A stretch of DNA of 64,000 bases, taken from positions 62,001-126,000 of the forward strand of contig NZ_PQSU01000024.1 of the NCBI RefSeq assembly GCF_002920615.1, in the 5' to 3' direction. A program made the position numbers and the translations under genes. Numbering within the stretch: position 1 is the stretch's first letter; each line of letters begins with the position of its first letter. Source of the stretch: Streptomyces sp. Ru62. Its GTDB lineage: Bacteria > Actinomycetota > Actinomycetes > Streptomycetales > Streptomycetaceae. Below are positions 7,618 to 15,895 of the stretch, one piece after another. Under the pieces are notes generated by a model. That model saw only the letters and a list, made by a program, of their open reading frames with translations, searched no databases and was not told the DNA's origin.

Positions 7618-8844
7618 ATGGCCGAGTTCACCATGGAGCTGAACGAGGAACAGAAGGAAGTACGCGACTGGCTCCATGGCTTCGCCGCGGATGTGATCCG
7701 TCCCGCGGCGGCGGAGTGGGACGAGCGCGAGGAGACTCCCTGGCCGGTCATCCAGGAGGCCGCGAAGGTCGGCATCTACTCCCTCGACTTCTACGCACAG
7801 CAGTACTTCGACCCCACCGGCCTCGGCATCCCGATGGCCATGGAGGAGCTGTTCTGGGGCGACGCGGGCATCGCCCTGTCCATTGTGGGCACCGGCCTGG
7901 CCGCCGTGGGCGTACTCGCCAACGGGACCGAGGAACAGATCGGCACCTGGATACCCCAGATGTACGGCGACCAGAACGACGTCAAGGTCGCCGCGTTCTG
8001 CTCCTCCGAGCCCGACGCCGGCTCCGACGTCGCCTCCATGCGCACGCGTGCCGTGTACGACGAGGCCAAGGACGAGTGGGTGATCAACGGCACGAAGACC
8101 TGGGCGACCAACGGCGGCATCGCCAACGTCCACGTCGTCGTCGCCGTCGTGGACCCCGAGCTGGGCTCCAAGGGCCACGCCTCCTTCATCGTCCCGCCGG
8201 GCACGCCCGGACTCTCCCAGGGGCAGAAGTTCAAGAAGCACGGCATCCGCGCCTCGCACACCGCCGAGGTCATCCTGGACAACGTCCGGGTGCCCGGGTC
8301 CTGCCTGCTCGGCGGCAAGGACAAGCTGGACGAGCGGCTGGCCCGGGCCCGGGAGAAGGCGAAGAAGGGCGGCGACCGCGTCAAGAACGCGGCCATGGCC
8401 ACGTTCGAGGCGTCCCGCCCGGCGGTCGGCGCCATGGCGGTGGGCACCGCCCGGGCCGCGTACGAGGTCGCCCTCGACTACGCCACGACCCGCGAGCAGT
8501 TCGGCCGCCCGATCATCGACAACCAGGGCGTGGCCTTCCAGCTGGCGGACATGCGCACCCGGATCGACGCCGCCCGCCTGCTGGTGTGGCGTGCCTCCTG
8601 GATGGCGATCAACGGCAAGCCGTTCACCGCCGCCGAGGGCTCCATGTCGAAGCTGTTCGCCAGCGAGACCGCCAAGAAGGTGACGGCCCAGGCGATCCAG
8701 ATCCTCGGCGGCAACGGCTACACCCGTGAGTACCCGGTCGAGCGGATGCACCGGGACGCGGCCATCTACACCATCTTCGAGGGCACGAGCGAGATCCAGC
8801 GGCTGGTCATCGCGCGGACCCTGTCGGGGATGCCCATCCGCTAG
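7618..8844 (+). CDS. Acyl-CoA dehydrogenase
   Basis: A 408-residue flavoenzyme of the acyl-CoA dehydrogenase family, oxidising acyl-CoA to the 2,3-enoyl-CoA with electron transfer to ETF. Visible are the N-terminal helical domain (LNEEQKEVRDWLHGFA), the FAD/substrate motif AAFCSSEPDAGSDVASM (about 124-140), NGTKTWATNGGIA, and the C-terminal IQILGGNGYTREYPVERMHRDA...FEGTSEIQ with the usual catalytic Glu. GGAGGGG precedes the ATG. It is controlled in all likelihood by the divergent TetR gene. Its stop lies 3 bp from the stop of the convergent cupin gene. Chain-length preference cannot be read from the sequence. Confidence 0.93.
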   Translation: MAEFTMELNEEQKEVRDWLHGFAADVIRPAAAEWDEREETPWPVIQEAAKVGIYSLDFYAQQYFDPTGLGIPMAMEELFWGDAGIALSIVGTGLAAVGVLANGTEEQIGTWIPQMYGDQNDVKVAAFCSSEPDAGSDVASMRTRAVYDEAKDEWVINGTKTWATNGGIANVHVVVAVVDPELGSKGHASFIVPPGTPGLSQGQKFKKHGIRASHTAEVILDNVRVPGSCLLGGKDKLDERLARAREKAKKGGDRVKNAAMATFEASRPAVGAMAVGTARAAYEVALDYATTREQFGRPIIDNQGVAFQLADMRTRIDAARLLVWRASWMAINGKPFTAAEGSMSKLFASETAKKVTAQAIQILGGNGYTREYPVERMHRDAAIYTIFEGTSEIQRLVIARTLSGMPIR

Positions 8845-8847
8845 CGC

Positions 8848-9369
8848 TCACCGGTGCCTGAGCGGTGTGAGCTGCTCGATGTCGTACTTGGCCCGCAGCG
8901 CCTCGATGGCCTCCTGGTCCGGAGGGCCGCCGTTGCCGAGGATGTCCAGCAGCTCCTCGAAATAGCGCTCGTGGTCCGGCGGGGGAGCGGCCTGGAAGAA
9001 CATCTTCGCCGGTGTCTCCGTCGGATTCGCGAACGCGTGCGGGCAGCCGGGCGGTACGACGATGACCGTGCCCGGTGTCGCCCGGACCACCCGGCTGCCC
9101 GAGGACGACTCCCACTTCCGCCAGTTGTCGGGGGTGCGCACGCGCGGCTCGAAGGCGAGCACGTCCAGTTCGCCTTCGAGGATGTAGAACAACTCCTCGC
9201 TGCGCGTGTGCACATGGGCGCCCACGTCGAAGCCGGGCGGGACCTCCACCTCGAAGGTGGAGGCCATGCGCGAGTGCAGGCCGGTGACCTTGAAGGTCAC
9301 CCGCTGGGCCGGTGTCTCGACGACCCGGCCGTGGCCCGGTGGCACGTACAGTCCCTCGGTCTCTGTCAT
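8848..9369 (-). CDS. Cupin protein of the rppA cassette, MomA-like quinone-forming oxygenase
   Basis: The 173-residue single-domain cupin shows the two histidine motifs (GAHVHTRSEELFYILEGELDV around 51-71 and VIVVPPGCPHAFANPT around 110-125). Its gene lies 7 bp after the P450 gene, third in the rppA operon. In this cassette the cupin (MomA in S. antibioticus, the homologue next to S. coelicolor rppA) is known to oxidise 1,3,6,8-tetrahydroxynaphthalene to flaviolin. That function is assigned here from operon position and fold rather than from a diagnostic residue. Confidence 0.85.
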   Translation of the reverse strand: MTETEGLYVPPGHGRVVETPAQRVTFKVTGLHSRMASTFEVEVPPGFDVGAHVHTRSEELFYILEGELDVLAFEPRVRTPDNWRKWESSSGSRVVRATPGTVIVVPPGCPHAFANPTETPAKMFFQAAPPPDHERYFEELLDILGNGGPPDQEAIEALRAKYDIEQLTPLRHR

Positions 9370-9376
9370 GGGGACC

Positions 9377-10600
9377 TCACCAGGTCACCGGCAGGCACTC
9401 GGGCCCCCGGATCAACGCGCCCTTCACGAAGGGGACCTGATCCGGCGGTGCGGCCAGTCTGAGGCCCGGTACCCGGTCCAGCAGGGCGTTCATCAGCAGT
9501 TCCTCCTCCAGCCGGGCCAGCATGCCGCCCGGGCAGTAGTGCGGGCCGAAGCCGAACGCCACATGCGGGTTCGGGCAGCGGGAGAAATCGACGGTGTCCG
9601 GCTCGGGGAAGACGTCCGGGTCCCGGTTGGCGGCCAGGTAGGAGACGTACACCGGGTCGCCCGCGCGGATGCGGACGCCCGCGATCTCCACGTCCTCCAG
9701 GGCGATCCTGGACAGACCGACCGCGTTGCGGTGCGGGATGTAGCGCAGGAGTTCGTCGATCGCCCGGGGGCGGATCGCCGGCTCCGCCCGCAGCCGCGCC
9801 GTCAGACCGGGACGGGTCAGCAGCAGGTAGAACATCTGCCCGCTGTTGGCGGTGACCGCCTCGCCGCCGATCTGGAGGAGCACGGCGAGGCCCACGGCCT
9901 GCTCCAGGGTGATCTCGCGGCGGCTCACGGCGGCACCGAGCAGCGAGGTGACGTCCTCGCCCGCGCTGTCCCCGCGCAGCGCGATCAGGTCGGCGAAGTA
10001 CGCGCTCATCTCCCGCTTGGCCCGCTCGCTGACCTCCCTGCCGTGCGCGGCGGACAGGATCAGTTGCGTCCAGGTGTGCATGCCGTGCCGGTCGCCGGCC
10101 GGCACGCCCATCAGCTCGCAGATCACCGCGATCGGGAACGGCCCGAGGACCGCCGCCTTGAGATCCGCGGGCGGGCCGGCCCCGAGCAGGTCGTCGACCA
10201 GCTCGTCCAGGATGGCGCGCGCCCGGTCGCGGACCCGCTCCACGCCCTTCGCCGTGAAGGCGGCGGCGACCGAGCGGCGCAGCCGGGTGTGGTCGGGCGG
10301 GTCGAGGAAGCCGACCGCGCCCGGGTCGGGGATGAAGTGCGGGGCGAGCCGGGTGACAGGCTTGTCGACGACCGCCTCCCGGCTGAAGCGGGGGTCGTTG
10401 GCCACCATGCGTACGTCGTCGTAGCGGGTGACCAGCCAGGCCCAGCCCTCGCCGTTGGGCAGCTGGACGCGGGCGACGGGGCCCTCGGCCATCAGCTCGG
10501 CCAGCACCGGGTCGAAGTCCGTGCCCGTGAGGTCGAGCGCCGGCCAGTGCCGGATCGGGGGCATGACCTCGACGCCGGTGCGCGTCGCCTCCTCGATCAT
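9377..10600 (-). CDS. Cytochrome P450, CYP158A-like flaviolin-coupling enzyme
   Basis: A full-length 407-residue bacterial P450. The heme loop FGFGPHYCPGG places the axial ligand at Cys356; the ExxR motif is in IDELLRYIP; the I helix reads LLQIGGEAVTANSG. Its gene overlaps rppA by ATGA and precedes the cupin gene. CYP158A2 of S. coelicolor, encoded at the same place next to rppA, couples flaviolin into dimers and trimers that protect from UV. The same role is inferred here. A redox partner is not encoded nearby, as usual for Streptomyces P450s. Confidence 0.92.
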   Translation of the reverse strand: MIEEATRTGVEVMPPIRHWPALDLTGTDFDPVLAELMAEGPVARVQLPNGEGWAWLVTRYDDVRMVANDPRFSREAVVDKPVTRLAPHFIPDPGAVGFLDPPDHTRLRRSVAAAFTAKGVERVRDRARAILDELVDDLLGAGPPADLKAAVLGPFPIAVICELMGVPAGDRHGMHTWTQLILSAAHGREVSERAKREMSAYFADLIALRGDSAGEDVTSLLGAAVSRREITLEQAVGLAVLLQIGGEAVTANSGQMFYLLLTRPGLTARLRAEPAIRPRAIDELLRYIPHRNAVGLSRIALEDVEIAGVRIRAGDPVYVSYLAANRDPDVFPEPDTVDFSRCPNPHVAFGFGPHYCPGGMLARLEEELLMNALLDRVPGLRLAAPPDQVPFVKGALIRGPECLPVTW

Positions 10601-11661
10601 CGGGCGTCGCCGTCCGCGGTGACCCAGCGGCCCACCGACATCTCGGCGGTGATGCCGGGACCGAAGCCGGCGAGCAGTCCGCGTGCCCGGTCGTGGGCAC
10701 CGCCCTCGTCGAACAGCCGGCGCAGCGCGTCCAGGACGACAGCGCTGGCGATGTTGCCGTACTCGGTGAGCGTGGACCGGCTGAACCGGAAGGCGTGCGG
10801 GTCGACCTCCAGGAACTTGCTGAGGTCGTCGAGTATTCGCGGACCGCCCGCGTGGATGATGTAGAAGTCCAGGTCGGACGCGTCCCAGCCGTGGTCGCCG
10901 GCCAGGTCCTTGAGCGCCGGGGCGAGTGGCTCCATGGTCGCGGGCACCCGCTTGTCCAGCAGGAAGTGGAAGCCGGTGGCCCGCACGTCGTAGGCGATCC
11001 AGTCCTCGGTCTTCGGGATGAGGTAGGAGCCGTTGCGCTCCAGGCGGACGCCCGTGCCGCCGCGCCCGCGGACCACGGCGGCGGCGATGCCGTCACCGAA
11101 CAGGCCGTTGGAGAGCAGCGAGCCGACGCCGAGGTCGGTGGGCTGGTAGCACAGCGAGCAGAACTCGCAGGCCACGATGAGCGCGTTGGCGTGCGGGTAG
11201 GCCGAGCAGAAGTCGTGCGCCCGGTTGATGGCCGCGCCGCCGGCCGCGCAGCCGAGCTGGGCGATGGGGAGCTGGCGGGTGGTGCTGTCGAAGTCCATCT
11301 CGTTGATCAGCCAGGCCGTGAGCGAGGGCATCATGAAGCCCGTGCACGAGACGTAGATGATCACGTCGATGTCGCTGGTGAGCAGCTCCGCGTCGTCCAG
11401 CGCCTGCTGGATCACGGCGGGGACGCGGGCCTTGGCCTCGGCCTCGTAGAGCTTGTTGCGCTCCTCGAAGCCCGGGTGCTTCAGGGTCTCCTCGATGGGC
11501 TGCACGATGTGCCGTGTCTTGACGCCGGTGTTCTCGATCAGCCTGAGGGCCAGTGGCAGTTGGGGGTGGTCCGCGTGGCGCGAGCGCGCCAGCTCCAGCG
11601 TCTCCTCCATCGTGATCACGTGCTCCGGGACCGACACCGAGGGCTTGCACAAAGTCGCCAT
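10597..11661 (-). CDS. rppA: Type III polyketide synthase, 1,3,6,8-tetrahydroxynaphthalene synthase
   Basis: This 354-residue chalcone-synthase-fold enzyme condenses five malonyl-CoA into tetrahydroxynaphthalene, the precursor of flaviolin and hexahydroxyperylenequinone-type melanins. The catalytic triad lands exactly on the known numbers: Cys138 in AQLGCAAGG, His270 in YIIHAGGPR, Asn303 in EYGNIASAV. Cys106 (VSCTGF), also conserved in the S. coelicolor enzyme, is present. It is first in an rppA-P450-cupin operon with a four-base overlap to the P450. The 338-bp upstream region carries 17-bp tandem repeats. Confidence 0.97.
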   Translation of the reverse strand: MATLCKPSVSVPEHVITMEETLELARSRHADHPQLPLALRLIENTGVKTRHIVQPIEETLKHPGFEERNKLYEAEAKARVPAVIQQALDDAELLTSDIDVIIYVSCTGFMMPSLTAWLINEMDFDSTTRQLPIAQLGCAAGGAAINRAHDFCSAYPHANALIVACEFCSLCYQPTDLGVGSLLSNGLFGDGIAAAVVRGRGGTGVRLERNGSYLIPKTEDWIAYDVRATGFHFLLDKRVPATMEPLAPALKDLAGDHGWDASDLDFYIIHAGGPRILDDLSKFLEVDPHAFRFSRSTLTEYGNIASAVVLDALRRLFDEGGAHDRARGLLAGFGPGITAEMSVGRWVTADGDAR

Positions 11662-11999
11662 GAACCGTCCCTGCTTTCCGCTCTCCGGGGTCCTTCGCCC
11701 ACCGGCGAGAAGGTGGGTTCACCTTGTGGGTGCTACACCCACCGTCACCCGGGGGGACGACGATCTCGCGCTGGGTTACTCCGAATCGGGGACCCGGGGG
11801 TCAGGCCCGCAGGGCGATTCATGCGGCCGGACGAGGGAAAACGCGGGTACGGCCGTTAACAAGAGGGACGGCTGTGACCACAGGCACGCGGGGCTCTCAC
11901 CACCCGCAGGGCTGTCACGCGCGTACGGCTGTCATCGGGCAATGGCTGTCACGCGCGTACGGCTGTCACGCGCGTACGGACGTCACACGGGCACGGCTG
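11662..11999. other. Intergenic region upstream of rppA
   Basis: These 338 bp hold no convincing gene. The rppA-proximal part should contain the promoter; a TTCACCTTGTGGGTG stretch near 11718 is followed by CACCCACCGTCACCC, but no clear -10/-35 pair stands out. The distal part (11910-11994) is the tandem repeat described separately. Confidence 0.7.
11910..11994. repeat. 17-bp tandem repeats upstream of rppA
   Basis: Five consecutive 17-bp units begin at 11910, 11927, 11944, 11961 and 11978. Units 1, 3 and 4 are identical (GGCTGTCACGCGCGTAC); unit 2 is GGCTGTCATCGGGCAAT and unit 5 is GGACGTCACACGGGCAC. A partial sixth unit (GGCTGTCA) runs to 12002, over the stop codon of the next gene, and degenerate copies can be seen upstream from about 11870. 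The array is 250-330 bp upstream of the rppA start. It has no spacers of CRISPR type. Confidence 0.9.
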
Positions 12000-12233
12000 T
12001 CAGGGCGCCCCGCTGCTGTGGGCGATGCACGCCACGTCGATACGGTCCGCCAGCTTCGCCAGTTCGATGGTCAGCGCGGCGACCGTGTCCTCGTCCAGCC
12101 CCTGCTCCCCGGCCTCGACAAGGTGCAGCCACCGCGCCCCCACGGTCCGCAACAACTTACTCACGTCCACCGCGGCCACCTGCAAGGTCCCGCGGTCGTC
12201 GACGATCAGAGGCAGGGTCACTTCGCGGTTCAC
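12000..12233 (-). CDS. Conserved hypothetical protein (77 aa)
   Basis: The reading frame gives V-N-R-E-V-T-L-P-L-I-V-D-D-R-G followed by a helical, acidic C-terminus (VDVSKLLRTVGARWLHLVEAGE...). I chose the GTG at 12233 because frames that start earlier (ATG 12323) would overlap the end of the aldehyde dehydrogenase gene by 65 bp; however no clear ribosome site precedes the GTG, so the start is uncertain. A similar small gene lies between rppA and an aldehyde dehydrogenase in S. coelicolor, as I recall. No domain is recognised. The last tandem-repeat unit overlaps its stop codon. Confidence 0.6.
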   Translation of the reverse strand: MNREVTLPLIVDDRGTLQVAAVDVSKLLRTVGARWLHLVEAGEQGLDEDTVAALTIELAKLADRIDVACIAHSSGAP

Positions 12234-12258
12234 AAACGGGATGGTAGCCGCGCGGCGC

Positions 12259-13644
12259 TCACGCACCCTGCCAAACCGTGGTGATGTTGCAGAACTCCCG
12301 GATTCCGTGCCCGGACAGCTCACGCCCGTACCCCGACCGCTTCACACCACCGAACGGGAACGCCGGGTGGGAGGCGGTCATCCCGTTGACGTACACGGCG
12401 CCGGCCTCCAGGTCGCGCGCGAACCGCTCCACCTCGTTCTCGTCCCGCGTCCAGACGTTCGAACTGAGTCCGAACGGGGAGTCGTTGGCGATCAGCACGG
12501 CCTCGTCCAGGTCGCCCGCCCGGTACAGCGTGGCCACCGGCCCGAACGCCTCCTCGCGGTGGATGCGCATCTCCCGGGTGATGCCGGTGAGGACGGTCGG
12601 CGGGTAGTACCAGCCGGGCCCGTCCGGCCGCTGCCCGCCGCACCGCACCTCGGCCCCGCTCCGCCGGGCGTCGTCGACGAGCTCCTCCAGGTCGTTCCTG
12701 CCCCGCTCGCTGGCGAGCGGCCCGATCTCGGTGTCCTCCGCCAGCGGGTCGCCGATCTTGAGGGCCTCCATGCCCGCGACGAACTTCTCGGCGAACGCGT
12801 CGTAGACGTCGGTGTGCACGATGAACCGCTTGGCGGCGATGCAGGACTGCCCGTTGTTCTGCACGCGGGCGGTGACCGCGACCTCGGCCGCGCGGTCCAG
12901 GTCGGCGGAGGGCATCACGATGTAGGGGTCGCTGCCGCCGAGCTCCAGCACCGTCTTCTTGATCATCTCCCCGGCGGTGGAGGCGACCGCCCGGCCCGCG
13001 GGTTCGCTGCCGGTCAGGGTGGCCGCCTTCACGCGCTCGTCGCGCAGGATGTCGTCCACCGCGGCCGAGCCGATCAGCAGCGTCTGGAAGCAGCCCACGG
13101 GGAAGCCCGCCCGGTGGAACAGGTCCTCCAGGTACAGCGCCGTCTGCGGGACGTTGGAGGCGTGCTTGAGCAGGCCCACGTTGCCCGCCATGAGCGCGGG
13201 CGCCGCGAAGCGGACGACCTGCCACAGGGGGAAGTTCCAGGGCATCACCGCGAGCACCGGGCCGAGCGGCCGGTAGCGGACCCGGACCCGGGAGGCGCCG
13301 GAGTCCGTCACGTCCGACTCGGCCGGTTCCTCGTCGGCCAGCAGCCCCTCGGCGCGTTCCGCGTACCAGCGCATCGCCCTGGCGCACTTCGCGGCCTCCG
13401 CGCGGGCCTGCTTGACCGGCTTGCCCATCTCGGTGGTCATGATCCGGCCGATCTCCCGCTGGTCCTCGTCCAGCAGGTCGGCGGCCTTGTTCAGCAGTCG
13501 GGCGCGGTCGGCGAAGGAGGTCGTCCGGTACGTGCGGAAGGTGGCCTCGGCGAGTTCGAGCCGGCGCTCCAGCTCGTCCTCGTCCATGGGCTCGTACGTC
13601 TTGAGCGTCTCGCCGTTCGCCGGGTTCACCGTCGCGATGGGCAT
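12259..13644 (-). CDS. NAD(P)-dependent aldehyde dehydrogenase, succinate-semialdehyde type
   Basis: A 461-residue aldehyde dehydrogenase. It has the NAD-binding MPWNFPLWQV, the catalytic Glu in VLELGGSDP and the nucleophile Cys in NNGQSCIAAKR, plus the C-terminal GGVKRSGYGRELSGHG. The sequence starting MPIATVNPANGETLKTY and the overall motifs resemble NADP-dependent succinate-semialdehyde dehydrogenases (GabD2-like). The start at 13644 is set by GGGAGG about eight bases upstream; the frame is open to 13704 but without a site. Nothing in the neighbourhood fixes the substrate. Confidence 0.9.
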   Translation of the reverse strand: MPIATVNPANGETLKTYEPMDEDELERRLELAEATFRTYRTTSFADRARLLNKAADLLDEDQREIGRIMTTEMGKPVKQARAEAAKCARAMRWYAERAEGLLADEEPAESDVTDSGASRVRVRYRPLGPVLAVMPWNFPLWQVVRFAAPALMAGNVGLLKHASNVPQTALYLEDLFHRAGFPVGCFQTLLIGSAAVDDILRDERVKAATLTGSEPAGRAVASTAGEMIKKTVLELGGSDPYIVMPSADLDRAAEVAVTARVQNNGQSCIAAKRFIVHTDVYDAFAEKFVAGMEALKIGDPLAEDTEIGPLASERGRNDLEELVDDARRSGAEVRCGGQRPDGPGWYYPPTVLTGITREMRIHREEAFGPVATLYRAGDLDEAVLIANDSPFGLSSNVWTRDENEVERFARDLEAGAVYVNGMTASHPAFPFGGVKRSGYGRELSGHGIREFCNITTVWQGA

Positions 13645-13755
13645 GGCTGACCTCCCTGGGAGCGGGCTTGTCTCGACCTTCGCGCGCGGCCCCGCAAGTC
13701 GCAACGCGACAGGCCCCTCGGGCGTTCTTCCCCCGGTCGCGGCAGGGGGTTCCTG

Positions 13756-14229
13756 CTAGTCCGAGTGCTCCGCCAGCCGGTCGAGAAACGCGGCCTGCGC
13801 CGTGACGATCACCTCACGGGCCCGGTCCACACCGAACCACGCCACCCGGTCCAGCTCCGGGAACTCCTGCCTCCGCCCCGACCTCGGCGGCCACTCCATC
13901 GTGAACGTCCCCGGGGTGATCGTCTCCGGGTCCAGGTCCGCCGCCACCGCCCACGCCGTGACGATCTTGCCGTTGCGCTGCACGACCTCGCCCAGCGGTA
14001 CGGCCTCCCCGTCGGGCGGCGCCACCCCCAGCTCCTCCTGGAACTCCCGCCGGGCCGCCTCCCAGGCCGGCTCCGCCGGGTCGTACTCGCCCTTGGGCAC
14101 GGTCCAGGCGCCGGCGTCCTTCTTGGCCCAGAGCGGCCCGCCCATATGGCCGAGCAATACCTCCAGCCCCTGGTCGGTGTGCCGGAACAACAGCAGTCCC
14201 GCGCTGCGCTTCGTCGTCCGCACCGTCAC
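13756..14229 (-). CDS. Nudix hydrolase
   Basis: The 157-residue protein has a complete Nudix box (GEYDPAEPAWEAARREFQEELGV, about 46-68, with RE-x-x-EE-x-G). The start is a GTG at 14229 that overlaps the TGA of the DNA ligase gene (GTGA), so the two genes are translationally coupled. The coupling suggests a role linked to nucleotide or adenylate by-products of the ligase, or nucleotide sanitation in general; that link is an inference. The longer open frame upstream of 14229 lies inside the ligase gene and is a shadow. Confidence 0.9.
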   Translation of the reverse strand: MTVRTTKRSAGLLLFRHTDQGLEVLLGHMGGPLWAKKDAGAWTVPKGEYDPAEPAWEAARREFQEELGVAPPDGEAVPLGEVVQRNGKIVTAWAVAADLDPETITPGTFTMEWPPRSGRRQEFPELDRVAWFGVDRAREVIVTAQAAFLDRLAEHSD

Positions 14230-15764
14230 GGCGAGACCTCCGGGTGGGCTGCCAACAGGGCCTCCACGGTATCGGCCTCCTCGGGGCGCTTGTCCTCGCG
14301 GTAGCGGACCACGCGGGCGAAGCGGAGGGTGACACCGGCCGGGTAGCGGGTGGAGCGCTGGAGGCCGTCGTAGGCGATCTCCACGACGAGTTCCGGGCGG
14401 ACCCGGACCACCCAGCCGTTGTCCTCGACGGCCAGTTCCCTCAGCCGCTCGGTCTGCCAGGCGAGCATCGCGTCGGTCATGCCCTTGAAGGTCTTGCCGA
14501 GCATGGCGAAGCCGCCGTCCGGGGTGCGGGCGCCGAGGTGGAGGTTGGACAGCTTGCCGGTGCGCCGGCCGTGGCCCCACTCGGCGGCCAGCACCACCAG
14601 GTCGAGGGTGTGCACGGGCTTGACCTTCAGCCAGGCGGCGCCGCGCCGGCCCGCGCTGTAGGGCGCGTCGAGCGCCTTGACGACCACGCCCTCGTGGCCG
14701 CGGGCCAGGGTCTCGGCGAGGAACCGTTCCGCCTCCGGGGTGTCCCGGGGGCCCGAGGCCACCGTGCGCCGGACCCGCATCGGCTCCGGCACCAGCCGGG
14801 CCAGCTCCGTGTGCCGCTCGGCGAAGGGCAGGTCGAGCAGGTCACGGCCGTGGACGGAGAGGGCGTCGAAGAAGACGGGGGAGACCGGGGTCTCCTCGGC
14901 CGCCCTCGCCACGTCCGTGCGCGAGCCGACCCGGCCCGCCGTCTCCTGGAAGGACCGGGGCCGGCCCGCCGCGTCGAAGGAGATCACCTCGCCGTCCAGG
15001 ATGAACCGCTCGCCTGCCAACCCCAGCGCGGCGGCCGTGACTTCGGGCAGCCGGTCGGTGATGTCGTCCAGGGTGCGGGTGTGGATCCGGACCGTGTCGC
15101 CGTCCCGGTGGACCTGGACCCGGATGCCGTCCAGCTTCTCCTCCACCGCGCACGCGCCCAGTTTCTCCACCGCCTCCGCGACCGAGGACGCGCTGTGCGC
15201 CAGCATCGGCAGCACCGGCCGGCCGACCGTGAGCCGGAACCGGTCGAGCGATCCGGGCCCCTCGCCGAGCAGGGCCTGCGCCACCGTCTGCAACGACCCC
15301 GCCAGCATCACGGCCCGCCGCACGTCCGCCGGGTCCGCGCCGGTCGCCCGGGCCAGCCCCTCCACCGCGACCGCGTCCAGCGCGCCCTGCCGCACCTCGC
15401 CGGTGAGCAGGCCGCGCAGGAAGCGCTGCTCCTCCTCGGTGGCCGCGCCCATCAGCTCCCCGATGATCCGCGTCCGCTCGGCCTGGGAGCCGGGCCCGGA
15501 CACCTTGCCCAGCTCGGTGAGCCGGGCGTCGACCTCCCGCACGGTGAGGGAGGGCTCGGCGGCGGGCGGGACCGGCCGGCCCAGCACCTTCCAGCCGACG
15601 CCGAGCCGGCCCTGCGGCAGCCGGCCCGCGAGATACGGGATGACGATCGGCACGTCGTCCGCCTCCGCGTCCCGGAACAGCTCCGCGAGCAGCGCGATCT
15701 TCCGGGACCGCGCCGCTGTCGCGGCGACCTCCCGGGACACCTGGGCCAACCGGGTCAGCAGCAT
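14226..15764 (-). CDS. ATP-dependent DNA ligase
   Basis: The 512-residue protein has an N-terminal helical ligase domain (1-175), a nucleotidyltransferase domain with motif I EEKLDGIR (adenylated Lys210), motif III FFDALSV, motif IV EGVVVKAL and motif V AAWLKVKP, and a C-terminal OB domain. It joins DNA nicks via an AMP intermediate. Actinobacteria use NAD-dependent LigA for replication; ATP ligases of this type (LigB-like) are accessory and may act in repair. It is coupled to the downstream Nudix gene by a four-base overlap. Neither a Ku gene nor LigD-type polymerase or nuclease domains are present. Confidence 0.95.
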   Translation of the reverse strand: MLLTRLAQVSREVAATAARSRKIALLAELFRDAEADDVPIVIPYLAGRLPQGRLGVGWKVLGRPVPPAAEPSLTVREVDARLTELGKVSGPGSQAERTRIIGELMGAATEEEQRFLRGLLTGEVRQGALDAVAVEGLARATGADPADVRRAVMLAGSLQTVAQALLGEGPGSLDRFRLTVGRPVLPMLAHSASSVAEAVEKLGACAVEEKLDGIRVQVHRDGDTVRIHTRTLDDITDRLPEVTAAALGLAGERFILDGEVISFDAAGRPRSFQETAGRVGSRTDVARAAEETPVSPVFFDALSVHGRDLLDLPFAERHTELARLVPEPMRVRRTVASGPRDTPEAERFLAETLARGHEGVVVKALDAPYSAGRRGAAWLKVKPVHTLDLVVLAAEWGHGRRTGKLSNLHLGARTPDGGFAMLGKTFKGMTDAMLAWQTERLRELAVEDNGWVVRVRPELVVEIAYDGLQRSTRYPAGVTLRFARVVRYREDKRPEEADTVEALLAAHPEVSP

Positions 15765-15895
15765 GTAGTCATCGTGCCTCAGCGCTCTGCGGGGTGCGCG
15801 GTTCCGGTCCGTGCGGCTGCGGTGTGGTCTTCGGGCGCGTCATGGCCGGTCGCGCCCGCAAGGCGGCAGCCGCACATCGGACACGGCCCCGGGCC

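Noticed and set aside
11870..12011. Tandem repeats considered as a CRISPR array
   Set aside because: The units are contiguous at 17 bp with no unique spacers, and no cas gene is present.
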